From Lactarius indigo (Eukaryota; Basidiomycota; Agaricomycetes; Russulales; Russulaceae): a stretch of 64,000 bases of DNA. Where the stretch lies: assembly GCA_025766275.1 (NCBI GenBank), contig JAFKAC010000197.1:1-64000 (forward strand), in the 5' to 3' direction. The translations under genes were made by a program, and so were the position numbers. Below the pieces are notes generated by a model, which was not told where the DNA came from, ran no database searches, and saw only the letters and a program-made list of their open reading frames with translations. Of this stretch, positions 9,722 through 20,814 are shown in pieces (position 1 is the stretch's first letter; the number at the start of each line of letters is the position of its first letter).

Positions 9722-12700
9722 TCATGCGACGGGAGAGAAGGTTTCATCAAAATCTATGCCAGGGATCTGCGTGAATCCCTTAGCCACCAAGCGAGCTCTG
9801 TAGCGGCCATCCGCTTTGAGCTTAAAGACCCATTTGGATTTTACTGCCTTACGATTAGGCGGGAGATCCACTAACTCCCAAGTCCCATTCTTAGCTAGGG
9901 CGTCCATTTCATACTGACACACCTTAGACCACTCATCTGAAGCTGCAGACCGCATGGCCTCTGCATAGGTTGCAGGGTCTCGGCCAATAAAAGCAGCAGC
10001 CAGTAACTCCGCATACCCCAGACGCCTGCTGCGCCATGCCGCATTGTCCGCATTGAAGTAACGCGGATTAGGGACAGGGGCACGAGTACTGCGCCTTGGT
10101 GCATTGTCCATTTCGCGCAACAGCTGACTACGCTGTGCACGATCCTCAAATCCCCCAGGCATTTCTGGTGAGGGAGGAGGGACATGGCGCATAATGCGCG
10201 TTGCACTAGGACGCGGCGGGGGTGAAGTGGGAGTGGTCTGCTCACATTTAGGTGTGGTGGGCAGAGCTGGCAGAGCAGGTGGTGGTGTGGTAGGGTGTGG
10301 TTGGACTTGTGGGGGGTCTAAAAGGTTTTCTACATCCTCCTCCTCACTACTACTGGAGTGTGCAGGGGAGGGGGCTCGCATTGGTGGTAACGCCGGCGGG
10401 TGAGGCACGGCAGTCACTGTTGTGCTAGGCACGACTGGTGGTGAAGGTGTGGGGTGTGTCTCAACACCCTGAAGGGACGGGAAGCTACTCTCATCGAATG
10501 TCACATCCCTGGACACTCGGACGGAGCGGGTTGAGCGGTCCCAGAGCTTATAGCCCTTAGATTCGGGCTCAAACCCAATAAGCGTGACCTCAATGGCCTT
10601 CGCATCCAATTTGCAACGCTTATCAGTGGGTACGTGCATGTGCCCCTTGCATCCAAAGACGCAAAGATGTGAGACATCGGGCACTTTGCCAGAGTGCCAG
10701 AGCTCATAAGGAGTGCGCCACTTAAGTCCACGGACTGGAGAGCGGTTATAGATGTGCACAGCTGCGCACACTGCATGCTCCCAGAAGCCTTTAGACATGC
10801 CAGCTGTGTGCAGCATGGACATTGCCTTATCCATAATGGTGCAGTTAAACCGCTCAGCTTTCCCGTTAGACTGTGGTGAACCCGGCATCGTGAGGTGATG
10901 CTCTATCCCTTTCTGCTTAAGAATGTCCTGCGTGACACTCAACATGTATTCGCCACCGCGGTCAGAGTGCAGAGCACACAGTTTATGGCCAGACTGGGTT
11001 TCACCCCAGGCCAAATACATTTGCAGCGACTTAGCAAACTGATCCTTCAACTTAAGGAAGTGGACCACAGTGAACTTAGTGTGGTCGTCTATGAAGGTGG
11101 CAGTGTAGGTCGAGCCTTGCAAGGACTGAGTCTGCATAGGACCAGCGAGGTCACTGTGCACGATCTCAAATTGACGAGTTGTCCTCTTATTTGAGGACGC
11201 AGAAAAGGGTTGGCGAGTGGATTTACCCATCTCGCACCCATGGCAGACTGTGTGGGCCGTGGTGGAGCTATCTATGTCCATGCCAGTAGTGGCAGAGGGA
11301 CCATGCGCCTTCAGCGCCGCAGAGGAGATGTGTCCCATGCGTTGATGCCAGATATCAAGTGTGGCAGCACTTGATTTTGTGTGGGTGTTGAGGCCGACAC
11401 TGGCTGCGTCCAACCAGTATAGGTTGTCCTCAAGGTAGCCTTTGGCCACACACTTTTGGTTGACAGATATTTTAGATGAGCCACTGTCAAAAGCGATCTC
11501 AGCACCCTTTTGTGCTAGGGCACGCGTCGACAAGAAGCGCATCTTCACCTGTGACAGGTGTAGCACATTGCTGAGGGTGATAGAGATACCCTGGCTTGTT
11601 GTAAAGGCAACAGACCCGACACCCACTTGGTCTATAGTGGACTTATCACCCAGGCGTACAGTGCCTTTAGTTGGGGTGTAGTCCTTGAAGTCAGACCGAT
11701 GTGGTGTGATGTGGTGTGTAGCACCACTGTCCATCATCCAACGCACACGCGAGGCAGCATACAAGGCAACACCAATCAATTCAGAGGCCCAGTCTATGGC
11801 GGGCTCTTCGACCTCCTTAATGGAGGCAGTGGTAGGTACAAGAATATGACTATTGGCAGCCTTGTTGCCTGCTTTCTCCTTCTCCTTTGCGTCAGCCTCG
11901 TCCTTCTTCCTCCTCCTGCAATCAGGCTTGATATGGCCCTTTTTGTTGCAATAGTGGCAAGTCAGACCAGAGTGGTCCTTCTTGCCTTTCTTGCCTGTCA
12001 ACTTGACAGGGGCCACCTTGTTGAGGGAGGAGCCAGAGGGCCCAGAGCGTCGAGCCTCTTCCGACACTATGCACGCAATTATTTCAGCGTGCTTGAGTGT
12101 GGAGGGGGCCCCACTGGCGAGGATTGTTGAGGCCAACACCTCATAAGAGGGCGGCAGCGCGTGGAGGAGAATGAGGCAGTATTGGATGTCAGAGACACCC
12201 ATCTGCGCGTTGGAAAGGGCAACCCTAAGCTCATTGAGCTTGGCCAGCTGAGCGGCCATGGGTGCAGAGTCGTCGAGGTGGGCTTGTGTTATCTGAATCC
12301 ACAAATTAAAAATGGTGGTGCTGCCCGAAGCACCTCCATATACGTCCTTGAGCTTGGCCCACTTGTCCTTAAAGGTAGGATAGGCAGTGTTATCTGCCAC
12401 AAGCGAGTAGACATCTGGTTTGAGGTAAAGGCAGAGGTACGCCTTGGAACGACGCTGGACTGAGTCCCACTCATCTGTAGTGATACCAGATGGGGGTGTA
12501 TCCAGAGTGAACACATCCTCAGCTTCGTGCAGCGTGAGGATGGCCTCAATGGTGCCAGACCATTTGTTCCAACCAGTGCCATCAAACTGTTCAAGCCGGA
12601 TGCCAGATGGCATACCAAAGGTTGCACCATACGCAGCGGATACGCGTGTGGATGGAGTGGATCCAGAAGGAGGAGGGAGTGAGCCTCCTGCAGAGCCACC

Positions 12701-12757
12701 AGTGGGGCTGGGAGGAGCACCAGCACCGGCAGCAGGGGTAGATGAAGAGCCAGACAT
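9722..12757 (-). pseudogene. Copia B: gag-protease-integrase and RT N-terminus
   Basis: An uninterrupted 1,011-codon frame: UBN2-type gag (about 50-240), zinc knuckle C267-C270-H275-C280, protease with D343-S-G, pre-integrase domain (WHQRMGHISS), integrase core (HSDLAGPM, LHSDRGGEYM, SPQSNGKAERF) and the beginning of RT (KWVFKLKADGRY). It stops at FSPVA followed by TGA. Copia proteins have FSPVAR(F) here, so an ancestral CGA probably became TGA, a CpG transition. Otherwise the frame looks intact, so this element was active fairly recently. Confidence 0.92.
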
Positions 12758-13527
12758 TGGGATGATTTATCTATCGCCGAGGAGCAGTCAGCGACAGTGC
12801 TTCATAGTTGCAAGACATAAAGATAGAGGGGGTACCACTCCTGTCTGTGATTCTGTAAGGCCAGAACGCTAACACATCCTGCCTCCTGATGGTATGCCAG
12901 TGATACAAGGGCTAGGCCCAGGTTGGAAGAATCCCTTTGCCATACCATGAGCTAGCTGCCAGCCAGGATGTGTCTAGGACACAGCTCAAATGGTTTGCGT
13001 CAGGGGGAAGGTGAAGGGAATGCTTTCAGAGCCCAAGGCTGTCTACCTCAGCCTCCTCGGCCTATTGGTTGCCTCATCGCCACAAGTGGCTTTACTGAAT
13101 CCTTTCCCATTGCCGCTACAAGGCAGGTATCTGGTTGCAGAACACCATAATGGTGAACACCCCCCAGAGCCTGAACCAGGTTTTACACTCCCATGGTGAG
13201 GAGATCCTGCGCCCAGTGTGGAGCACCAGAGACAGCTGGTGCTAAGCTCCACAATACACAGCCCAGTGGGCCATGCACGCCTGGATATTTTGAAGTTAAG
13301 GGGCTACCAGACCCAGTCTCCTTGCGCATAGCGCAGGGGCTAGGAAAACAGTAGGGGTGAAAGTAGGACTACTGGGCAGTACATACACAGGAGGTTCCTC
13401 AGCAGAGACAAGTGGCGCCCCACTGCTCTCTGCCTTGGGCAAGGCTGGTAAGGCCCCAGACAGACCTTAGCCTGGTGTGTCCTCCTAGGAAGACAGTGAC
13501 CAGTCAAGTGGAGTGGCTAGGGCACCA

Positions 13528-13539
13528 GGGCCCATAACC
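13528..13539 (-). other. Primer binding site of copia B
   Basis: Immediately after the 5' LTR the minus strand reads GGTTATGGGCCC. This is complementary, with one mismatch, to the anticodon stem-loop of initiator tRNA-Met (GGGCTCATAACC). Priming from a cleaved initiator-tRNA half is known for copia-type elements. Confidence 0.7.
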
Positions 13540-14140
13540 TGATGAACAGCATGGCTAGAGAATCATACTCACAGTGGAACAGGGAGTACTGTGGTGAGAT
13601 ATGAAAGCACAGGGAAGCAGTTGACAGAGATATCTTGCAGGTGAAGCAAAGGGTGTCTGGCACACAAACAGTGAGAACTGATTTTACATTGGGAGGAAGG
13701 GAGCTTACCTGGCACACAAACAGCGAGAACTGATGTGGACCAGGAGCATACATGGTACTCTACTTATACACTTTCTGGGAGTGACACTATACAAGGGATG
13801 TAACACAAGTCACGTACTACAAGGTAGTTATTGTTCTACAAATGGACAACTGAGAACAAGGACAGAAAGAACAAGGAGAGTCCAGAAGTAAGTGATATCA
13901 TAGTGACATCATAATAAGGATAGAGCTAAAGGAGAACAAAGAAAGATACAAGAAGATGTAATACAATGAATAGTCTGAATATGTCCATATGATGTCATTG
14001 TATATGATGTCATAGATAAAGGAGTCTGAGATTGTACAGATCAAATCTAATCTAAAGCGGTCCTAGTTAATCTACAGCAGTCCATATCTGTAAGTCTGGT
14101 CTGTATGAGCCGCTAAGTGCACAAGGGTCACTTATCAACA
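13540..14140 (-). mobile_element. 5' LTR of copia B
   Basis: 601 bp, same ends as the other copia LTRs (TGTTGATAAG, CTGTTCATCA). It differs from the 3' LTR at 7812-8415 by many substitutions and several indels, far more than expected for a pair from one insertion. No target duplication pairs with the flanking CAACC at 14141-14145. Confidence 0.85.
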
Positions 14141-14831
14141 CAACCCTCAGCCAAATCAGCCAAATCTGATTGCATTGGTATCACACACTACCAAAGGCAG
14201 AAGTGTTGCATGTGATCAGAACGTGGCATCTTTAATTTCTGTCACTAATGAGATCATTGTGTTGTCTCAGGATCTACTTACACAAACACCAAAGCCCAAG
14301 GCCATTTCAGAAATGGTGAAGTTGCTGTGTTTGATCTGCTCACATCTTGCTGCGGTGATTCTTTCAGCTTCCACAACTGGCAACAACCCCCAGTTCCCTG
14401 AAAAAGAGTAAATTGCTCTGAATCAGCATTCCTGGACAGAGATAGCAGAGTGGATGGGCATCAAGTGAGGCAACAAGAACCACGGTAAGGTTGACAGTGT
14501 GCGCAACAGCTGAGCTTATTGGCAAGATCAATTGTAAATGCAACCATGAGGATGAGGACCCCTATGGGGCTGGAGAACTATCTGGCAAACGTGCAAGACC
14601 AGATGCACGCTTGGCCACTGCAAATGCTTGAGTGTGTGCTATAGCTAAGCCAGGGAGCTCTCTGGATCTCCCTCCTAGATCCTTCCCTCTTTGTCAGTTG
14701 CCATGTGTGCCCTCCCCTGGTCCTCCCCTTCTCCCTCTGTCACAGCCGGCTCCAATATCTGCTGCAGTGTTCCCTCTCCCAGCGTCCCTCCCCCCCCATC
14801 TACCATCTCTACACATGCCTGGGCCCTTAGC
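14141..14831. other. Unassigned sequence
   Basis: A 78-codon frame at 14175-14411 and a pyrimidine-rich stretch at 14632-14830 are present. I recognise no family. It may be eroded host or element sequence. Confidence 0.3.
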
Positions 14832-15411
14832 TGTTACGCCCTAGCAGGGGCGTTGGTTCTGGAGGTTCTAAATCACACAAGTATCAAGTGAAGACGTCTG
14901 TTGTCTTATTGCTATGAAATACGAGTGGCAAAAGTGTGGCACAAGGTGCAGCACTACTCTGTAATGTAGGACTCCTCGTCCGAAGTGTCTAACACTTCTC
15001 TACACTTGATCTTGCTAGTGCACAGAGTATAACAGGTGTGATGCATTGATATAGTTCAACTGAAAAGACTTTGGAGTGTCCTGGTTAAGGACTGAGATAG
15101 GGGATGCACAAGAAGAGGGGAATAGAGCGAGGTCACACCAAAGTATGAAGGCAAGGTTGCTAGATTGCAAACGAAGCCAAGTCTGGGTTCCTACAGTCTA
15201 TGGTACAGGTTTATATAGGATGAGGTTCCAAACAACATGAACACAAGTCCACACAATATCAAAGAGACCAAACAGAACAAGGAGATATTTGGATCAAAGG
15301 AAACAGTGCCACTAGCAGCAGTAGCTCCTTTGGTAACAAGGTATAGTACAAAAGGGGAAAAGCAAGGTGGAAACATACTGTGACTGAGGTCTGAAGTGTC
15401 AGATCATAACA
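14832..15411 (-). mobile_element. Solo LTR of the gypsy element 1 family
   Basis: 580 bp, the same length as the LTR at 1205-1784, in reverse orientation. It has a TATA-like TATATAAAC and the same AGACTTGGCTT start segment. The flanks TTAGC (14827-14831) and TTGGC (15412-15416) look like a target duplication with one change. Confidence 0.85.
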
Positions 15412-15996
15412 TTGGCTCCTCAAATGCTTTACTGCCCCCCACCATTTCTGTTGCAACTTGCTCAATTTCCAGTTCCCCATATCCTTATCATATGCCTTGC
15501 CTGTTGTACTATCCCTCCCAATAGATATTTGACTTAGTTTTTTTTTGTACAATGTTTGTTACTGTTACTTATTACAAATAAAACATATTACATCATCCTC
15601 AGAAAAAGAAAATTGACTTGTAATTTATTTTTAATGTTTGAAGTTGTTGTAAACTTGTCAATAAATTTATTACATTATACTTAGCCAAAGTTTTGGAATG
15701 AGTGTGGTTTGATTCAGACTTTTGGTTGCAGCCAAAGTGTTTAGGGCCTGTTTGGCTCAGATTCTTTCAGTGTGACATTACATAAGACACATGGTGTGTC
15801 TTATCTCATATTCTGAGAGAAGAGTGTTCTCATCAATGGGTGACCAGTATATGTTTGTCCCTGATTGCCAGTAAACAGTCTATGGTGCATGCAGGATTTG
15901 GCAGATGTGAAGCCTTGCTTGCAGTTGTGCAAGCCCCTGTGGGGCAGGAGATGTTGTATGTGGGTCCATGGCAATTGTGGATGTGTTGGTGTCAAA
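15412..15996. other. AT-rich unassigned sequence
   Basis: Contains poly-T and TTATTACAAATAAAAC-type stretches but no supported gene. The last five bases (TCAAA, 15992-15996) are the target duplication of the LTR that follows. Confidence 0.4.
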
Positions 15997-16312
15997 TGTC
16001 ACGTTTTGACTTGTACGACTGTATATGACTAAGAACCCTTACTGTACCAGTTGCAACTATGGCGGTAAGGTAGATTAGTTGCGGACTTACGATAGGCGAT
16101 ACAATTACGATAGGAGATTGCGCGTTGATTGCTGACTGAGGACTACGCCACTAATACTAGTAGTAGTATTAGGGTTCGAGTTACTTACGTGATACGTTGG
16201 ACGCTACCATACTGTGACTCATAGCAGCGCTTGAAAGCCTGCTTGACTTGTATTTAAACCATCTTGTGAAGACCAAGATACGCCATCTTGGTCTTCTTGA
16301 ATCATCACTTCT
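15997..16312 (+). mobile_element. Solo LTR, left part (host of the nested gypsy element)
   Basis: First 316 bp of an LTR of the 4640-5148 family, continued at 23451-23686. The target duplication TCAAA lies at 15992-15996 and 23687-23691. A hairpin with a 12-bp stem is at 16268-16296, just after a TATTTAAAC box. The gypsy element at 16313-23445 inserted into it. Confidence 0.92.
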
Positions 16313-16654
16313 TGTCATGGTTCCAGCGGACCGTTCCGTGACGAGAGCGAAGTCGAAGACTTGTGTGTTCCACAAGTAGAGGATATGCTGCTTGGAGCAC
16401 TCAGAGAGCACGCAAGAGAGGGGGTAAACACTAGATTCAAACGAAGAGTAGACAAAGTACATGCTACTCTATGACTACCTCTTTATACTCGTACAGACTG
16501 GGGGTTTTCGGGACTGTTTTCTGGTATTTACGAACTACTAATGAGCTGGCAAAAGGTCATTATACGTGGCAGAGACAGCTGGCAAGAAAGACGTTCGCTG
16601 GCAATCAATTCGACGTGGCGAGTTCCGTAACCGTGATGTCACGTGGGCGTGACA
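16313..16654 (-). mobile_element. 3' LTR of gypsy 2
   Basis: 342 bp, preceded on the minus strand by a polypurine tract. It differs from the 5' LTR by six transitions, five of them at CpG sites. Confidence 0.95.
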
Positions 16655-16665
16655 TAGCCCCCCTT

Positions 16666-19600
16666 CTAGGCGCGATCGTCTCGATCCGCGTCATCGAGTG
16701 CGCGCGAGAAGTCGTAGTCGTGACGGAAGATAAAGTGAGTTGGGCGCTCGTATGGCGTACCTCGTCGTTGTGCGCGGAGTCGGGCGTTGATTTGTGTTGC
16801 TCGTTCACGATCTACTGCGCGTCCGAGCATGGCGAGCCACGCGCAATAAGTACGCGTGTGAGCGTGCGTCGTAGGGACGTGACAGACCCGTCGAGTCGCG
16901 CATTTGGTGTGAGGCTGGCGACACTCGAACGTAAGATGCTGTTCATCGTCACAGTAACTGCACGCGGGAAGGCCTCGTCTATCGTGACGTGACGCCCGTC
17001 GGTCTTCGTCGACTAGCTGGCTAGCGTGGGACTCTTCTCTGTGAAGGGTCAGGTATTGGGTGTAGCGCGTTACCTGTGCGGTCTGAGCGTAAGTGCGAAG
17101 GGGTTGGCGCGGTGGAACAGGGAGTGCGATTTCCGATCCGATAATCGGTACACGGTGATGGTCGAGTCGCCGATCGGTGTTGTTCATACGTATAGTAGCG
17201 AATGGTAAAAGGGTGGGGAGAGGATCCGACAGATACGGCCTCAGGCGTGAAGCTGCACGTGCATTAGCCAGACGTTGATCGATTTCGTCAGCCTCGGTGC
17301 TCCACTCGCTCCACGCTCGCTCGGTTTCCTTCATGCGCGACACAAGTTGGTCGCGTCTGACAAGAGATGCGCGGAGGCGGTGTACGTCCGCGGTGACTCC
17401 TGGGTCGGCGAGCAAATACATGGCTTGGTCGACCTCTCGTCGCGCGGGGTGATCTGCGCGAAACAAGTCTCTGGTGTCTGGCGAATCCAAAGGGAGGTCG
17501 GGGCCGTTGCGAGGTTTGGCGAATAGCGGGCTGTAGTAAATGGGCTGGTTACGTCCCTCGGTGGCGATGATTACTGGCCGATCGCACTGGTCAATCAGAA
17601 ATTGAACAAATGGAGCTCGTCCTCTTGTTCCGTTAGCAAGCGGTATCTCCATAAGATAGTCATTAGTGGGGAGCGTCATGGTCCATTGTCGGTCCGGTCG
17701 CTCGATCCTGTCAAGAAGCGATCGAGATTGGTCCGCTCCCTGTGGATTACTGGGTCGCGGGGGCAGTGGGTGCTGTGGCGACGTTGGGGTTGGGTTGGTA
17801 ATGCGCAGAGCTAGGGTTGGTTTCGCCGGAGATGGTGGAGCCAGACGAGGTATCTCGGGTGCCGGTGTCAGCGGTGACTGGGGCCCTTCCCAAAGTCCCG
17901 CTTCTTCTTCCTCCTGAGCGATTTGCTCTAGAGCCTCCCTGAGTAGTCTCTGTCGACGGTTAGTGCGAGCCTGTGAGTGTCGCCTGTGTAACCCTTGTGG
18001 AGTGATATAGGTGCTGAGGCCCCACATGTCCTCACGGGAGCGCGGAGAGTTTTCCCGCGCATCATACGTGGGACCAACGTTGGCCCAACGTTCGACTTCG
18101 CAGTTAACTTGTGCACGCAACCATTGTGGTGTGTCGTTGTCAGAGATCCACGGGTACTGTGGTGGATGACGAGGTGGGGCGTTGTCCATGAGGGAGATGG
18201 AGTTAATTGTCATGTCGTGCGAGGTTTTATATTCACGAATCAGATCTGGGGTTCGCAGATTCAACTCCGGTTCCCAGCTATCGTGCGCCGCATTATACCC
18301 TTTCCATCGAACTAGATATTGCGGCATCTTTCGACGACCGAAGGTGCGATAATCGAGAAGTCGTTCCACTTCCCACTCTTGTTCTCCGTCTATAAGGTCC
18401 GGTGGGGGGTTGCTTTCTTTGGCACCGTTGATCTCGCTAGTTTTATAGGGCGTGAGTAATCCTGCGTGGAAGGTGTTGTGGATGTGCCACGTCGCCGGCA
18501 GTTGTAGAGCATAGGCGATGTCCGAGATACGCTGTGTAATGAGAAAGGGTCCGTATCGACGAGGTGCCAATTTCGTTGTCGGATGGGTTGTTTTTAAGTT
18601 CGTGGCGTCCAGCCAGACCTTATCGCCGATACGATAGGGCTGATACGCCGTCTCCTTTACCCATTTCAATTGGGTCGTCCTCATGGCATCTTTTGCTTGT
18701 CGACGAACTTCCTGGAGTTCCATGAGTCTGTCGGTCGCTCTAGGCGATGGGGTGGCGTTCGATGTGGGTTGATGGACGTGGGGTGTGAATCCCACTAGTA
18801 GTTCGAATGGTGTTTTCCGAGTCGTTTCGGACGTCCACGAATTAAGGGTGTACTGTGCTATTGGTAACCATTTCGCCCAATCGTTCTGTTGATAATTCGA
18901 GAAAACTCGTAAGTATTGTTCTAGGCGTTGGTTAGTACGTTCCGATTGGCCATCCGTACGCGGGTGGTAGGCAGTACTGATGTTTTGTTCTACTTTCAGC
19001 GTGGTGCACAGAGCCCTGGTGAACGCGGCGGTGAAGCGCGGGTCTCTATCGGATATCACTTTGGTGGGGAGCCCGTAGTGTGGCACTACGTATCGAAGAT
19101 ATAGTGCCGCGGTCTGTTCTGCGTCTATCGCTTCTCGACACGGGATGAATATACTGGCCTTCGAACATCCTTGATCAGTGATCGTAAGGATGGTATCGTA
19201 CTTTCCCGATTTGGGCAGTTTAACGATAAAATCGAGGGCTACGATGTGGAATGGCAGTGCGGTTTCTGTAGGGTAGATGGGTGAGATCGGTGGTTTTGGA
19301 CGACCTGGCAGGTTTTTATTAGCTTGGCAGGTATGGCAGCCGAGGACGTAGTCTGCAATATCCTTTGCCATGTTCGGCCACCAATAGTGTTTTTGTATCG
19401 CCTGCATGGTTTTTGTCTGGCTGGGGTGACCAGCGGTAATCGAATCGTGGAAGGATTCGATCACCCCCCTCCTCAGGGTGAGATCGTCCACGATCACAAG
19501 GCGCCCTCGGTGAAAGGCAAGGGAAGGAGAGGTCGACGATCGCTCCAGATGATAACGGTCGACCCAATCCACGGGAAGAGTGAGAAGTTGTGCTTGACGG

Positions 19601-19938
19601 CACCGGTCGTCGAGGGAAACGATGCGAGCGGTGTTGATGAAGTAGGCGGGAGGCAAGATGACGACACCGGTGTTATCGTCGTTGGTGGGTACGAGCGCTG
19701 GATGGCGAGAAAGCGAGTCAGCGTGAAGGGTAGGTCCGGGTATATGACGAAGGCGGAGGTCATAATCAGCAAGGATGTTGACCAATCGCACAACACGGCG
19801 ATTGATGTGCTGTGGAGAGCGGTAGTGCAGGAGATTGGCGTGGTCAGTGAAGACGGTAACCGGGTGTCGTGCGGCGACTAGGAGGTGTCGCCAATGTTCG
19901 AGGCCACGAACGAGAGCGAGAAACTCGCGATCGTACAC
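16666..19938 (-). pseudogene. Gypsy 2: RNase H, integrase, chromodomain and extra C-terminal domain
   Basis: 1,090 codons. Residues 1-80 are RNase H (YDREFLALVRGLEHWRHLL). Residues 164-204 are the integrase zinc finger (H164, H171, C201, C204). The integrase core has D236, D297 and E333 (DD35E). Residues 521-570 are a chromodomain (WEVERLLDYR, YLVRWKGY), which in this clade steers integration to marked chromatin. About 520 residues follow that are not usual for gypsy pol. They end with a second zinc knuckle (C993-C996-H1001-C1006) and another Cys/His cluster. The frame stops only 12 bp before the 3' LTR. It joins the preceding RT frame through a 2-bp deletion. Confidence 0.92.
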
Positions 19939-19947
19939 ATCGTAATT

Positions 19948-20793
19948 TCATTCGGCGGACGAGAATGCCTGAGAGAAATATCCGACTGCTTGATGTTTAT
20001 TTCGCGAATCCGGTTGCGTGAGAATGGCGCCGATGGCGTACAAAGAGGCGTCAGTTTGGAGGGAGTAGGGCAGATCAGCGTCCGGTTGTTTCAGTGCAGG
20101 GCGTGAACAAGCGAAGGAGATGAGGGTATCGAGAGCCGTGGTATGCTCCGTGGTCCATTCGAACGGGACGTCTTTACGCAGGAGTTGTGTAAGCGGCTGA
20201 GCAAGGTGTGCGTAACGCGGGATAAAGGGTCGTTGATACCCTAGTACGCCGAGGACACTGCGTACTTGTTTGACAGTGGTAAGTTGGCGTGGCCAGTCAT
20301 GCAGGCCCGATATTTTGTCCTGACCCATGCGAATCGTTCCGTTAGCGATGGTCATACCGAGATAGTCGATTTCAGTGCGTTCGAATTCGCACTTGGAGAG
20401 TTTTAAGAAATAACTCTCGTCGAGGAGAACCTGCAGGACTTTGTTAACGATCAAGCGATGTCGTTGGATGTCGTGGGTAGTAGCGATAAGTATGTTGTCC
20501 ATATAGACGAACAACTCCGCGGGGTGCTGATTGAGTAGACAGCGGAAGATTCGATTCATTGCGCGTACGAAGGTAGCTGGTGAATTCGTAAGTCCGAAAT
20601 ACATGACCATGGGTTCGAACAGTCCGCGGGGCGTTTTGAACGCGGCCTTCCATTGATCACCATCTTTAATGCGGATATTATTATATCCCCATCGTATATC
20701 GAACTTAGTGAACAGAGTTTTATCGGCCAGCCGGTCCAGGATGTTAGAGATTAGCGGAATCGGATAGGTATCTCTAACCGTGATTTTGTTCAA
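19948..20793 (-). pseudogene. Gypsy 2: reverse transcriptase core
   Basis: This continues in frame after the TGA at 20815-20817 and runs through the RT fingers and palm (FDIRWGYNNIRIKDGDQWK, FGLTNSPATF). The catalytic YMDD reads YMDN (Asn codon at 20494-20496), so a metal-binding Asp is lost; the sister element at 61315-64000 keeps YMDD. It ends at a TGA at 19948-19950, immediately followed by a 2-bp frameshift in the expected NYDxYDRE motif. The change GAC to AAC is a CpG transition on the other strand. Confidence 0.92.
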
Positions 20794-20814
20794 TGGTTTG
20801 TAATCCTGGACGGG

